Shown in pieces: positions 46,762 through 60,414 of a DNA stretch of 64,000 bases. Position 1 is the stretch's first letter; each line of letters opens with the position of its first letter. The notes beneath the pieces were generated by a model that was given only the letters and a program-made list of their open reading frames with translations, made no database searches and had not been told where the DNA came from. Source of the stretch: Bacillus sp. DTU_2020_1000418_1_SI_GHA_SEK_038 (GTDB lineage Bacteria > Bacillota > Bacilli > Bacillales > Cytobacillaceae); assembly GCF_032341175.1 (NCBI RefSeq), contig NZ_CP135435.1, positions 3,472,001 through 3,536,000 on the forward strand, given 5' to 3'. Made by a program: the position numbers and the translations under genes.

Positions 46762-47907
46762 TTAAGAAACATATTTTTGCAGCATTTCTTCTGAAACTAA
46801 AACAATCTCATCATCCTCCATTGACCCACTTATCATCATTCCATCAGGTATATGGATATTGGAAGGAATAATGGCTTTTTCTATCACAACGTTTTTACCA
46901 ATTTTGGCATTTGGCATGATCACAGCTTCCCGTATAAATGATCCCTTCCCGACTGTTACCCCTTGGAAAAGTACTGACTTATCAACATTTCCTTCAATGG
47001 TACAGCCTTCATTAATGAGTGATCCTGTAATTTTTGCCTCGGTTGAAATATATTGTGGTGGATGATTAGGGTTAACAGAGTAAATCCGCCAATTATAATC
47101 AAATAAATTTAATTCGCATGACTCATCTAACAAATCCATATTAGCCTCCCATAGGCTTTTAACGGTTCCGACATCCTTCCAATAGCCTTTAAACGGGTAG
47201 GCAAATAACTGCTTTTCTTCTTCTAAAAGTAACGGAATAATATCCTTGCCAAAGTCATGGCTGGAATTAGGATCTTGTGCATCCCTTTCTAAATATTCCT
47301 TTAGAAGGGACCAATTGAATATGTATATGCCCATGGAAGCCAAATTATTTTTGGGCACATCCGGTTTTTCTTCAAATTGGGTTATCACCATATCGTCACT
47401 TGTATTCATAATTCCAAAACGGCTAGCTTCCTCCCAAGGAACTTCAATAACTGATATCGTTGCATCCGCACCTTTTTCGATATGATAGTTAAGCATGAGC
47501 TCATAATTCATTTTATAAATATGGTCACCTGAAAGGACCAATACATATTCTGGGTTATATTGCTTTAAATAATTTATATTTTGATAAATGGCGCTCGCAG
47601 TTCCCGTGTACCACTTGACCTCAGATGATTCACTGTAAGGCGGGAGGACGGTAACCCCACCATTTCTTCGATCTAAGTCCCAAGCACTGCCGATTCCTAT
47701 ATACGAATTCAATACAAGTGGCTGATATTGCGTCAGCACCCCAACTGTATCAATGCCTGAATTCGTGCAATTGCTCAAAGTGAAATCAATAATCCGATAT
47801 TTCCCTCCGAAGGGCACTGCAGGTTTAGCTAGGTTGTCAGTTAATGTATGGAGTCTGCTCCCTTTCCCTCCTGCCAATAACATGGCTACGCACTTCTTCC
47901 TTCCCAT
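46762..47907 (-). CDS. glgC: Glucose-1-phosphate adenylyltransferase GlgC
   Basis: 381 residues. [14 protein letters not shown] (8-21) is the nucleotide-binding loop; GGKYRIIDF and the catalytic-region LSGDHIYKM follow, then a beta-helix. It makes ADP-glucose, the donor for GlgA. The frame extends to 47958, but the ATG at 47907 with AAGGAGAGGAAAGGAA upstream fits the family. This start lies 71 nt inside the 3' end of glgB. Confidence 0.96.
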   Translation of the reverse strand: MGRKKCVAMLLAGGKGSRLHTLTDNLAKPAVPFGGKYRIIDFTLSNCTNSGIDTVGVLTQYQPLVLNSYIGIGSAWDLDRRNGGVTVLPPYSESSEVKWYTGTASAIYQNINYLKQYNPEYVLVLSGDHIYKMNYELMLNYHIEKGADATISVIEVPWEEASRFGIMNTSDDMVITQFEEKPDVPKNNLASMGIYIFNWSLLKEYLERDAQDPNSSHDFGKDIIPLLLEEEKQLFAYPFKGYWKDVGTVKSLWEANMDLLDESCELNLFDYNWRIYSVNPNHPPQYISTEAKITGSLINEGCTIEGNVDKSVLFQGVTVGKGSFIREAVIMPNAKIGKNVVIEKAIIPSNIHIPDGMMISGSMEDDEIVLVSEEMLQKYVS

Positions 47908-49789
47908 TTCCTTTCCTCTCCTTTCGATGTTTAACTGGACGTAGTATCGATACCCCAAAGGGGGCTACCGTCATTTTTACCGAGTATGACTTCCCATGAT
48001 ACGGTTCATCTTCTGTCTTTAAAACCTTCTTATTTACAAAGCCAGACCCTCCAAATTCGGCTTTATCACCATTAAATATTTCCCTGTAGGACCCCTTTTG
48101 AGGAACACCTACCCGATAATCTTCATATACACGATCTGTAAAATTACAGATGACAACAAGATGCTCGCCATCCCTTCTTCCTTTGCGGATAAAGGAAAAG
48201 ATCGATTGCTGATTGTTATTCACATCAATCCACTCAAATCCCTCTTGAAGAAAGTCCATCTCAAAAAATGGCCTGGATCGCCGATATAGCTTCAGCAATT
48301 CCTTTACAAAAACATTTATTTTCTTGTGCATATCATACTCGAGCAAATGCCAATCAAGCTGCTCTTTAGTCTTCCATTCAGAAAATTGCCCTAGTTCTGC
48401 CCCCATAAATAAAAGCTTTTTTCCCGGGTGGGCAATCATATAGCCTAACAATAACCGCAGCTGTGCAAACTTGTTCAAGTAATCTCCAGGCATCTTATTT
48501 AATAGAGACCTTTTCCCATGGACGACTTCATCATGTGAAAAGGGCAAAACAAAGTTTTCATTAAAGGCATACAGCAGTGAAAAGGTCATTTTTCCATGAA
48601 CATCCGACCGTGAATCTGGTTCTGTTTCCATATAGCTTAGGACATCATTCATCCAGCCCATATTCCATTTGTATTGAAAGCCAAGGCCACCGTAATGTAC
48701 GGGTGAGGTCACTTGCGGCCATTCACTTGAATCTTCAGCCATTACCAAGAATGAAGGATCCTGCTCATAAACGGCATCGTTTAATTTTTGCAAAAAATGG
48801 ATGCCCAATGGATTTTCTGTTTCTTCATACCGATTCGGCCAATAAATGATATTGGACACGGCATCAAGGCGAAAACCATCTATATGATAGGTTTCCATCC
48901 AGAAAAGCGCATTTGAAATTAAAAAGCTATGTACTTCATTTTTCCCAAGGTTAAAGTTTGCTGTGCCCCAGACAGCATTTTCACTGTCCCAAGAATTTTC
49001 ATATTCGTACAAATGCGTTCCATTAAACTCATATAGTCCGTGGGCATCCTTGCAAAAATGTCCAGGCACCCAGTCAAGAATAACCCCAATGCCATTTTGA
49101 TGGCATTGATCAATAAAATACATAAAATCATGTGGGGTACCATATCTGCTTGTAACAGAATAATAGCCTGTTCCCTGATAGCCCCATGATTCGTCGAGCG
49201 GGTGCTCGACAATGGGTAATAGCTCAATATGAGTAAATCCAAGCTCCACTATATGAGGAACTAATTCAGCAGCTAATTCTCTGTAAGATAAAAAGCGGCC
49301 ATCCTTTTTCTTTCGCCACGATCCTAAATGGACTTCATAAATGGCCATAGGCTCTGACAGAGTATTCTTTTTCTCTCTTTTCTGCATCCAATGATCATCA
49401 TTCCACGAATATCCATCAAGTGAATATACAATAGATGCTGTACCTGGCCTAGTTTCCGAATAAAAGCTAAATGGATCCGATTTTAAGAAATGTTTACCCT
49501 CCTTAGTAATCATTTCGTACTTGTATAAACATCCCTGTAAATCCATATCAACATTAATCATCCAAATTCCTTCATTATTTACTCTATGTAAGAGGTACCC
49601 CTCTCCATTCCAATCATTAAAATCACCGACTAATCTGACAATTTCTACATTCGGCGCCCAGACACAAAACCGTGTAATTACCTTGTCATCCTTTTTTATA
49701 ATATGTGCACCAAAGAGGCGATAACTTTCAAAAAGAGTTCCCTCATGAAATAAATGCATTTGATAATCTGTTGGAAAAACTGTGTTCAT
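47837..49789 (-). CDS. glgB: 1,4-alpha-glucan branching enzyme GlgB
   Basis: 650 residues, GH13 with N-terminal CBM48. Catalytic Asp in [10 protein letters not shown], Glu in [10 protein letters not shown], and late motif [11 protein letters not shown]. It forms alpha-1,6 branches in glycogen. After the normal end of the C-terminal beta domain ([11 protein letters not shown]) there is a tail of about 30 charged residues, translated in another frame of the glgC start region. First gene of the operon; AGAAGGAGAAGATTGG precedes the ATG. Confidence 0.95.
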   Translation of the reverse strand: MNTVFPTDYQMHLFHEGTLFESYRLFGAHIIKKDDKVITRFCVWAPNVEIVRLVGDFNDWNGEGYLLHRVNNEGIWMINVDMDLQGCLYKYEMITKEGKHFLKSDPFSFYSETRPGTASIVYSLDGYSWNDDHWMQKREKKNTLSEPMAIYEVHLGSWRKKKDGRFLSYRELAAELVPHIVELGFTHIELLPIVEHPLDESWGYQGTGYYSVTSRYGTPHDFMYFIDQCHQNGIGVILDWVPGHFCKDAHGLYEFNGTHLYEYENSWDSENAVWGTANFNLGKNEVHSFLISNALFWMETYHIDGFRLDAVSNIIYWPNRYEETENPLGIHFLQKLNDAVYEQDPSFLVMAEDSSEWPQVTSPVHYGGLGFQYKWNMGWMNDVLSYMETEPDSRSDVHGKMTFSLLYAFNENFVLPFSHDEVVHGKRSLLNKMPGDYLNKFAQLRLLLGYMIAHPGKKLLFMGAELGQFSEWKTKEQLDWHLLEYDMHKKINVFVKELLKLYRRSRPFFEMDFLQEGFEWIDVNNNQQSIFSFIRKGRRDGEHLVVICNFTDRVYEDYRVGVPQKGSYREIFNGDKAEFGGSGFVNKKVLKTEDEPYHGKSYSVKMTVAPFGVSILRPVKHRKERKGNGKEEVRSHVIGRREREQTPYIN

Positions 49790-50208
49790 TCCAATCTTCT
49801 CCTTCTAATCCCAGTGGCTTCCATGATTATATTCGAGTAGTTTTAGAAAAGACCTTGTTAAGATTTTCTAAATTTTTTGACAACAACTTTAACAATGTGT
49901 CAATTAACATCAAGATATAAAGGTAATCTTGAAATTTCGACATAATTTATTGTCGTGATTGACAAAATAAAACAAGCAACAATTTGAATTCAGAGCTCCA
50001 CTTTATTTTGAACAGTAGGCTTTTTACGTGAATGGGCATTAATAAGTCGAGCTGATGATGACCGTTCCTCGCTTATTGCTGTTGGGGCGTGTAACTTTGG
50101 TGGGGATTGGTTACCGAGGTTGACTCTTTTGGGCTGAAACAGACACCAAAATGAATTGACGGTTCTCGCTTCTTACACATATCTATTAGTTAAAAGGAGA
50201 CATTTAAA

Positions 50209-50406
50209 TTGAGTAATAAAGAAGAAGAGTTTTTAATTAACGAAGCTTCTAAAGATGAAGTGAAGGTCCCCCTATTCGGACCGCCAGATGGAAAGATTCT
50301 TGCAGTTGGAGAGATGTTCCGAGGTCCTTCCACCGGAATAACATCGGAATTCGATCTGGATAACCCCGGAATAAAATTGCACGAAAAAGATGAAAGGTTT
50401 GACTAG
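50209..50406 (+). CDS. Hypothetical small acidic protein
   Basis: 65 residues from a TTG with AAAAGGAGACATTTAAA upstream, a strong ribosome binding site. Sequence features: KVPLFGPPDGKILAVGEMF and a C-terminus KLHEKDERFD. No membrane segment or known motif. A terminator follows at 50426. In the 420-nt gap upstream to glgB I see only an imperfect inverted repeat near 49938-49958 and a possible promoter TTGACG near 50157. Confidence 0.6.
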   Translation: MSNKEEEFLINEASKDEVKVPLFGPPDGKILAVGEMFRGPSTGITSEFDLDNPGIKLHEKDERFD

Positions 50407-50424
50407 CGGAAAAGCTTGTAATAG

Positions 50425-50458
50425 AAAACGCTTGGAGCGTTTTATTCCAAGCGTTTAA
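50425..50458 (+). terminator. Terminator of the small gene
   Basis: Stem AAACGCTTGGA / TCCAAGCGTTT. Confidence 0.6.
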
Positions 50459-50493
50459 GCATGACTAAATTTTTTGATAAGATTAAAGGAGAT

Positions 50494-51111
50494 TTAAACG
50501 ATTTGTAAGATTTCATCTGGAGTTTGAATCATATAGTCAGGATTTTCAGATTGTACCACTTCGATACCGTCATAGCCCCAACCAACCCATATAACTTTTA
50601 CATTACACTTTTTGCAGGCAACGATATCCCGATGCTCATCTCCGACATAAATAACCTCTGAAGGCTGCAAATTGTGAGATTTCAAGAATTTTTTTATCAC
50701 TTTATCCTTACCAAAAATACGGCTGGAACAAAGAATATCAGTTACCTTAATCCCATTACGATTTAAAAACTCTCTAATATTATCCTCTGTATTAGATGAA
50801 ATAATGGCTGTATGGTAACCTCTGATTTCTAATTCACTTAATAACTCCTTCATACCTTCAAATAAAGTCACGTCCAATATTGATTGTCGATAGGCTGTGT
50901 AGAGCTCTGGCATCAAAATGGGCAATTTATACATAGGAAAATTTAATACCCTGCTGCGTTCTTTAATAGTTAGCTTTTTTAAATCCTCTAGGCTCTCGTG
51001 CTCTAGTTTTTTAAATCGGTGCTTTTCCGCCAGATGATTCCAAGCAGAAACAAATGCATATTGAGAATTGGCAATCGTTCCATCAAAATCAAAAATAATA
51101 TACTTAATCAT
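50494..51111 (-). CDS. HAD-superfamily phosphatase, PpaX/Gph-like
   Basis: 205 residues. HAD motif I DFDGTIANS (8-16), motif II IISSNTED, motif III lysine in FGKDKVIKKFL, and motif IV YVGDEHRDIVAC. A helical cap lies between I and II. The closest functional types are phosphoglycolate phosphatase and pyrophosphatase PpaX; the substrate cannot be fixed. It lies downstream of the tRNA operon, separated by a terminator. Confidence 0.85.
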   Translation of the reverse strand: MIKYIIFDFDGTIANSQYAFVSAWNHLAEKHRFKKLEHESLEDLKKLTIKERSRVLNFPMYKLPILMPELYTAYRQSILDVTLFEGMKELLSELEIRGYHTAIISSNTEDNIREFLNRNGIKVTDILCSSRIFGKDKVIKKFLKSHNLQPSEVIYVGDEHRDIVACKKCNVKVIWVGWGYDGIEVVQSENPDYMIQTPDEILQIV

Positions 51112-51244
51112 CTACTATTTCTCCTTATGGCTATTATTAGTTTATTCGTCTCATATAAATTAGATATTTTTCCTATATACAAAAAATACCACAGAACCTT
51201 AGTCTGTGGCATCTTTTTACATCGTTACTTTTAATTGAATAAAA

Positions 51245-51281
51245 AAAAGCTGCCAACACAATTGGTTGACAACCTTTTTTA
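51245..51281 (-). terminator. Terminator of the rRNA-tRNA operon
   Basis: On the minus strand GTTGTCAAC / GTTGGCAGC with two U-G pairs, then TTTTTTTT, right after tRNA-Glu. Confidence 0.8.
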
Positions 51282-51353
51282 TGACCCGTACGGGATTCGA
51301 ACCCGTGTTACCGCCGTGAAAGGGCGGTGTCTTAACCGCTTGACCAACGGGCC
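51282..51353 (-). tRNA. tRNA-Glu(TTC)
   Basis: 72 nt cloverleaf, anticodon loop CTTTCAC, acceptor GGCCCGT / ACGGGTC. CCA is not encoded. Last tRNA of the operon. Confidence 0.95.
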
Positions 51354-51359
51354 AAATTA

Positions 51360-51450
51360 TGGCGGAGAAGGAGGGATTTGAACCCTCGCGCCGCTTACGC
51401 GACCTACACCCTTAGCAGGGGCGCCTCTTCAGCCTCTTGAGTACTTCCCC
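51360..51450 (-). tRNA. tRNA-Ser(GCT)
   Basis: Long variable arm, anticodon loop CTGCTAA, encoded CCA. Confidence 0.95.
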
Positions 51451-51454
51451 ATAA

Positions 51455-51529
51455 TGGCTCCGCAGGTAGGATTCGAACCTACGACCGTTCGGTTAACAGC
51501 CGAATGCTCTACCACTGAGCTACTGCGGA
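51455..51529 (-). tRNA. tRNA-Asn(GTT)
   Basis: Anticodon loop CTGTTAA, acceptor TCCGCAG / CTGCGGA, encoded CCA. Confidence 0.95.
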
Positions 51530-51559
51530 ATAGTTAGTATAATTTAATTAATATAAAAA

Positions 51560-51636
<77 letters not shown>

Positions 51637-51641
51637 ATCAT

Positions 51642-51715
51642 TGGAGCGGGTGAAGGGAATCGAACCCTCATCAACAGCTTGGAAGGCTGTGGTTTTACCA
51701 CTAAACTACACCCGC
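51642..51715 (-). tRNA. tRNA-Gly(TCC)
   Basis: Anticodon loop CTTCCAA, encoded CCA. A copy of its first 31 nt lies upstream at 51840-51870. Confidence 0.95.
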
Positions 51716-51738
51716 ATTTTAAGTGAATAAGGAATTAT

Positions 51739-51839
51739 TTATTTTTTACGAACTTTCATGCCTCTTCCTCTTCTAGCAAATTCAGGGATGAGAATGCGTC
51801 GAGGCAACTCGAAGTTTACTCATGGATGTTTTTGCTCGT
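51739..51839 (-). repeat. Family-2 insert upstream of tRNA-Gly
   Basis: Begins (minus strand) ACGAGCAAAAACATCCATGA and contains the hairpin TCGAGTTGCCTCGA inside ATGAG / CTCAT. Its first ~35 nt align with the insert at 52320-52412. It separates a 5' fragment of tRNA-Gly from the intact gene. Confidence 0.7.
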
Positions 51840-51870
51840 GGCTGTGGTTTTACCACTAAACTACACCCGC
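51840..51870 (-). pseudogene. tRNA-Gly 5' fragment (nt 1-31)
   Basis: Identical to nt 1-31 of the intact tRNA-Gly(TCC) downstream, from GCGGGTG to CACAGCC, then directly joined to the family-2 insert. The anticodon and the 3' half are missing. Confidence 0.85.
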
Positions 51871-51887
51871 ATTAAGTAATAATTAAA

Positions 51888-51963
51888 TGGTGGCTCAGGA
51901 CGGAATCGAACCGCCGACACAAGGATTTTCAGTCCTTTGCTCTACCGACTGAGCTACTGAGCC
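51888..51963 (-). tRNA. tRNA-Phe(GAA)
   Basis: Anticodon loop CTGAAAA, encoded CCA. A 5' fragment with a family-1 insert precedes it. Confidence 0.95.
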
Positions 51964-52004
51964 ATAAAATATATTGCTTCCTAAAGTTTGAATAGCTTAA
52001 GAAA

Positions 52005-52094
52005 TGTGTTCCAAAGTCCTTCGGTCTTTGTCACAGATTTTAAACGCTTGCCATTCGGTGAAGGTTTGCTTCGAAGCTACAATCTTTTAAAATC
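52005..52094 (-). repeat. Family-1 insert, copy 1 (before tRNA-Phe)
   Basis: On the minus strand it starts GATTTTAAAAGATTG and forms a long hairpin with CAAGCGTTTAAAATC. A second hairpin CAAAGACC GAA GGACTTTG follows. The most diverged of three copies. Confidence 0.85.
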
Positions 52095-52118
52095 CTCTAC
52101 CGACTGAGCTACTGAGCT
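52095..52118 (-). pseudogene. tRNA-Phe 5' fragment (nt 1-24)
   Basis: Matches nt 1-24 of tRNA-Phe with one difference at nt 1, ending GGTAGAG and joined to GATTTTAAAAG. Confidence 0.85.
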
Positions 52119-52131
52119 ACTATTGAAATAA

Positions 52132-52208
52132 TGGCGGTCCGGACGGGACTCGAACCCGCGACCTCCTGCGTGACAGGCAGGCATTCTAACCAACTGAACT
52201 ACCGGACC
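52132..52208 (-). tRNA. tRNA-Asp(GTC)
   Basis: Anticodon loop CTGTCAC, encoded CCA. Confidence 0.95.
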
Positions 52209-52211
52209 AGA

Positions 52212-52285
<74 letters not shown>

Positions 52286-52319
52286 ATAATAATATTTATA
52301 TGATTTTTACTATGCTCAT

Positions 52320-52412
52320 ATAAAGCATAAGGACTGTCCCGATTTCAGGATGCTTAATCAAGCAGCGGCTCAATCGGTACAACTCGCAGTTGATTCATGG
52401 AGTAACGCTCGT
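52320..52412 (-). repeat. Family-2 insert upstream of tRNA-fMet
   Basis: Minus strand: ACGAGCGTTACTCCATGAAT, hairpin CAACTGCGAGTTG, then CCGATT ... AATCGG enclosing TGCTTGATTAAGCA. Its start aligns with the insert before tRNA-Gly. Confidence 0.7.
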
Positions 52413-52440
52413 TGCTCCACCCCGCGATAATAGTATTTAT
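52413..52440 (-). pseudogene. Duplicated upstream flank and 5' end of tRNA-fMet
   Basis: CGCGGGGTGGAGCA (nt 1-14 of tRNA-fMet) plus the 14 nt before it (ATAAATACTATTAT versus ATAAATATTATTAT at the intact gene) are repeated. The last nt can pair with the insert (GGAG / CTCC). Confidence 0.8.
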
Positions 52441-52451
52441 AATAAAAATAA

Positions 52452-52544
52452 TGGAGGAGGTAGAGGGATTCGAACCCCCGCGAGCCGTTAAGCCCCTGTC
52501 GGTTTTCAAGACCGATCCCTTCAGCCGAACTTGGGTATACCTCC
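52452..52544 (-). tRNA. tRNA-Ser(TGA)
   Basis: 93 nt with long variable arm, anticodon loop CTTGAAA, encoded CCA. Confidence 0.95.
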
Positions 52545-52559
52545 AAATAATAAACAAAA

Positions 52560-52636
52560 TGGTGGACCTTGTAGGACTCGAACCTACGACCGGACGGTTA
52601 TGAGCCGTCTGCTCTAACCAGCTGAGCTAAAGGTCC
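52560..52636 (-). tRNA. tRNA-Ile2(CAT), lysidine-type
   Basis: Anticodon CAT but body GGACCTTTAGCTCAGCTGG matches the B. subtilis minor tRNA-Ile, whose C34 is converted to lysidine by TilS. Encoded CCA. Confidence 0.85.
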
Positions 52637-52642
52637 TCAATT

Positions 52643-52719
52643 TGGTAGCGGCGGAGGGGATCGAACCCCCGACCTTACGGGTATGAACCGTACGCTCTAG
52701 CCAGCTGAGCTACACCGCC
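52643..52719 (-). tRNA. Elongator tRNA-Met(CAT)
   Basis: Anticodon loop TTCATAC, acceptor GGCGGTG / CGCCGCT-type as in Bacillus elongator Met; encoded CCA. Confidence 0.92.
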
Positions 52720-52748
52720 AAATTAAAGTATCTTATTATTATTGATAT

Positions 52749-52824
52749 TGGTGGAGCCTAGCGGGATCGAACCGCTGACCTCCTGCGTGCAAGGCAGGCG
52801 CTCTCCCAGCTGAGCTAAGGCCCC
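52749..52824 (-). tRNA. tRNA-Ala(TGC)
   Basis: Anticodon loop CTTGCAC, encoded CCA. Confidence 0.95.
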
Positions 52825-52841
52825 ATAATTAATTATTAATA

Positions 52842-52918
52842 TGGTCGGGAAGACAGGATTCGAACCTGCGACCCCTTGGTCCCAAACCAAGTGCTCTACC
52901 AAGCTGAGCTACTTCCCG
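52842..52918 (-). tRNA. tRNA-Pro(TGG)
   Basis: Anticodon loop TTTGGGA, encoded CCA. Confidence 0.95.
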
Positions 52919-52941
52919 TAAATACTTATTATTTGATATAA

Positions 52942-53018
<77 letters not shown>

Positions 53019-53033
53019 ATTAGTTTATATCAA

Positions 53034-53122
53034 TGGTGCCGAGGACCGGAATCGAACCGGTACGGTAGTCACCTACCGCAGGATTTTAAGTCCTGTGCGT
53101 CTGCCAGTTCCGCCACCCCGGC
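53034..53122 (-). tRNA. tRNA-Leu(TAA)
   Basis: 89 nt, long variable arm, anticodon loop CTTAAAA, encoded CCA. Confidence 0.95.
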
Positions 53123-53127
53123 ATGTT

Positions 53128-53202
53128 TGGAGCGGAAGACGGGATTCGAACCCGCGACCCCCACCTTGGCAAGGTGGTGTTCTACCACTGAACTACTTCC
53201 GC
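53128..53202 (-). tRNA. tRNA-Gly(GCC)
   Basis: Anticodon loop TTGCCAA, encoded CCA. Confidence 0.95.
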
Positions 53203-53215
53203 TTATCTTTATGAA

Positions 53216-53297
53216 TGCGGGTGAAGGGAGTCGAACCCCCACGCCTCGCGGCGCCAGATCCTAAGTCTGGTGCGTCTGCCAATTCCGCCACACCCGC
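53216..53297 (-). tRNA. tRNA-Leu(TAG)
   Basis: Long variable arm, anticodon loop CTTAGGA; CCA not encoded. Confidence 0.95.
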
Positions 53298-53306
53298 ATA
53301 TATAAA

Positions 53307-53382
53307 TGGTGAGCCATGAAGGACTCGAACCTTCGACCCTCTGATTAAAAGTCAGATGCTCTACCGACTGAGCTAATGGCTC
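53307..53382 (-). tRNA. tRNA-Lys(TTT)
   Basis: Anticodon loop CTTTTAA, encoded CCA. A family-1 insert with a Lys 5' fragment precedes it. Confidence 0.95.
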
Positions 53383-53423
53383 GGGATAAAATGTTATTTC
53401 CTAAAACTTGATAGTGGTCATAC

Positions 53424-53513
53424 TGTGCTTCAAAACCCTACGGTTTTTGTCGCAGATTTTAAAAGTTTGCCATTCGAGGATGATGAGCTTCGGTGCTGCA
53501 AGCTTTTAAAATC
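53424..53513 (-). repeat. Family-1 insert, copy 2 (before tRNA-Lys)
   Basis: Minus strand: GATTTTAAAAGCTTGC pairs with GGCAAACTTTTAAAATC. The second hairpin reads CAAAAACC GTA GGGTTTTG, where copy 3 has CAAAG / CTTTG: a paired change. Confidence 0.88.
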
Positions 53514-53537
53514 CTCTACCGACTGAGCTAATCGCTC
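53514..53537 (-). pseudogene. tRNA-Lys 5' fragment (nt 1-24)
   Basis: GAGCGATTAGCTC...GGTAGAG, one difference from nt 1-24 of tRNA-Lys, joined to GATTTTAAAAG. Confidence 0.85.
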
Positions 53538-53546
53538 TGAACTACG

Positions 53547-53622
<76 letters not shown>

Positions 53623-53664
53623 ATAATTAAATAATCATTTTTAAATTTAATTGTTGCTAGTAAC

Positions 53665-53754
53665 TGTGCTCCAAAGCCCTACGGTCTTTGTCGCAGATTT
53701 TAAAAGTTTGCCATTCGAGGAGGTAAAGCTTCGTTGTTGCAAGCTTTTAAAATC
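53665..53754 (-). repeat. Family-1 insert, copy 3 (before tRNA-Thr)
   Basis: Minus strand: GATTTTAAAAGCTTGC / GGCAAACTTTTAAAATC hairpin, then CAAAGACC GTA GGGCTTTG hairpin, ending GGAGCACAG. Confidence 0.88.
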
Positions 53755-53778
53755 CTCTACCAATTGAGCTAGGCCGGC
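53755..53778 (-). pseudogene. tRNA-Thr 5' fragment (nt 1-24)
   Basis: Identical to nt 1-24 of tRNA-Thr; the upstream bases AATTAT are duplicated as well. Joined after GGTAGAG to GATTTTAAAAG. Confidence 0.9.
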
Positions 53779-53785
53779 ATAATTA

Positions 53786-53861
53786 TGGTGGAGGATGACG
53801 GGATCGAACCGCCGACCCTCTGCTTGTAAGGCAGATGCTCTCCCAGCTGAGCTAATCCTCC
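53786..53861 (-). tRNA. tRNA-Val(TAC)
   Basis: Anticodon loop CTTACAA, encoded CCA. First tRNA after 5S. Confidence 0.95.
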
Positions 53862-53870
53862 AGTTATTAA

Positions 53871-53987
<117 letters not shown>

Positions 53988-54105
53988 CTTTTATTAAGGA
54001 CAATATTTATTATATCGTCTTTTTTACTTTTTTCAAGAGAAAAATTAATTTTATTCCCTCAAAACTAGATAATGTTGAAGAAGTTATTCGAGTAATCATA
54101 CTAAA

Positions 54106-59046
<4,941 letters not shown>

Positions 59047-59166
59047 AAATTGTGAGTTGATTAGCTCATAAATATCTTTTTTTAAAAAAGACTAAAAGTT
59101 AAACGTTGACGTTTTTGTTCGTTCAGTTTTCAAAGAACTATCTTGTCGCTCAGAAGCGACTTTATT

Positions 59167-59196
59167 AATTTAACATATTCCCTCAGTACTAGTCAA
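59167..59196 (-). promoter_or_regulatory. rrn promoter P2
   Basis: TTGACT (59196-59191), 18-nt spacer, TAAATT (59172-59167), followed by an antitermination-type leader (GTTCTTTGAAAACTGAAC). Confidence 0.65.
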
Positions 59197-59252
59197 TAAC
59201 TTTTTCAAAAAACTTTTTTTGTTATCTAAGCTATTTCCTAAGGACGAGTTCT

Positions 59253-59281
59253 AATATAACACGAATAAAAAGTGTTTGCAA
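59253..59281 (-). promoter_or_regulatory. rrn promoter P1
   Basis: TTGCAA (59281-59276), 17-nt spacer, TATATT (59258-59253). Tandem promoters are usual for Bacillus rrn operons. The remaining gap to 59552 holds no gene. Confidence 0.6.
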
Positions 59282-59552
59282 TATATTTTTTTAGTTTTTT
59301 ATTTGATCATTCCTGATTACTATCTCTACATTAAAATAAATTATTTGTTCTTTTTAATTCCATTGTTTACAACAGTATCAATAATTGTTCCTCTCAATAG
59401 AAACATCAATTTCATATAGTTAATTTCTATGGGGCTCTATTCTCGTTTTATCTGAAAAATTCGTTTTTGAAATTGGCAAAACAAAATTTAATCTTATACA
59501 ATTTGAAGAGAATAGTCTTGTCACTAAAGCAATAAGAAATTAGGTGTGTTTT

Positions 59553-59945
59553 ATGTCTAATATTTTTATTAAAAGGATTTATGATCCTTGCGAAGAAAAC
59601 GATGGCTATCGGATCCTAGTCGATCGACTATGGCCGCGCGGAATTTCAAAAGAAAAGGCGAAATTGTATTACTGGGCTAAAAATTTGGCACCAAGCCACG
59701 AACTGCGGAAAAGTTTCTCTCATAATAAAGAGCTTTTTGATGAATTTCGAATTCGGTATTTAGAGGAATTGCGAACTAACGATTTAATTAAAAACGAAAT
59801 AAAACAAATAAGTAAACTAAGCCTCAATCAAAACATCACACTTTTGTATGCTGCAAAAAATACTATTTATAATAATGCCATCGTATTAAAAGATGAAATT
59901 CTCATGAATACAGGCGATGATAATCTACAAAAGATGAATAATTAA
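59553..59945 (+). CDS. DUF488-family protein
   Basis: 130 residues. The motifs IFIKRIYDPCEENDGYRILVDRLWPRGISKEKA and LAPSHELRKSF are characteristic of the DUF488 family (YeaO-like), function unknown. The ATG at 59553 has AGGTG six nt upstream; an in-frame GTG three codons before is possible. AT-rich single gene just upstream of the rRNA operon, divergent from it. Confidence 0.85.
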   Translation: MSNIFIKRIYDPCEENDGYRILVDRLWPRGISKEKAKLYYWAKNLAPSHELRKSFSHNKELFDEFRIRYLEELRTNDLIKNEIKQISKLSLNQNITLLYAAKNTIYNNAIVLKDEILMNTGDDNLQKMNN

Positions 59946-60209
59946 CAAATGAGGTTGATAACTTGCGGATTCCTCCACATATCCACAAGATTATCCACAA
60001 AAAATAAGACTATTATGTTTATGGTTACCGTAATTGTTCCACAACCTGTGGATGGATTAATCCCCTTTATCCACAAACAACTTAATTTCGAATATGCTAC
60101 ACCCAACTACTCTACCTTAATTTATTTAAGACTCGGCATATTCATATTAAATAAACCCCTTTCATATAATCTATTATCTCTATATATATATTGAAAGGTG
60201 TGAATCATA

Positions 60210-60383
60210 CTGGAGAACATCGCACTATACTTATCCTTTTTCATGGCAATCTATCTATTCTCTTATTCATATATAGAGGGCATAAGAATTGCCAATTCAG
60301 AAGGTAAGATTTACGGAGGAACCTTTATTTTTTCAGTGACATCCGGTTTTCTATTCTCTGCATTGACTTATTTATTTGTTTAG
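60210..60383 (+). CDS. Possible small two-helix membrane protein
   Basis: 57 codons from a CTG that stands nine nt after GAAAGGTG; the first ATG in frame is at codon 16. Two hydrophobic stretches (IALYLSFFMAIYLFSYSY and FSVTSGFLFSALTYLFV) flank a short charged loop. Unknown family. The good ribosome binding site and the terminator directly after the stop favour a real gene despite the rare start. The 59946-60200 stretch before it holds nothing I can support. Confidence 0.45.
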   Translation: MENIALYLSFFMAIYLFSYSYIEGIRIANSEGKIYGGTFIFSVTSGFLFSALTYLFV

Positions 60384-60385
60384 CA

Positions 60386-60414
60386 CAAAAAATCCCCCAT
60401 ACTTTGGGGGGATT
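60386..60414. terminator. Terminator between the small gene and the acetyltransferase
   Basis: Stem AATCCCCC / GGGGGGATT, with TTTTTTGTG following on the minus strand. Confidence 0.75.

Noticed and set aside
52560..52636. Second elongator tRNA-Met
   Set aside because: The body matches the lysidine-type tRNA-Ile2 of B. subtilis rather than elongator Met, which is the neighbouring gene.
59949..60194. An 81-codon plus-strand frame
   Set aside because: Composition is AT-driven, with no ribosome binding site, and it begins right after the DUF488 stop. Repeated TTATCCACA words drew attention, but they are too few and irregular to call DnaA boxes or an origin, and no origin genes are near.
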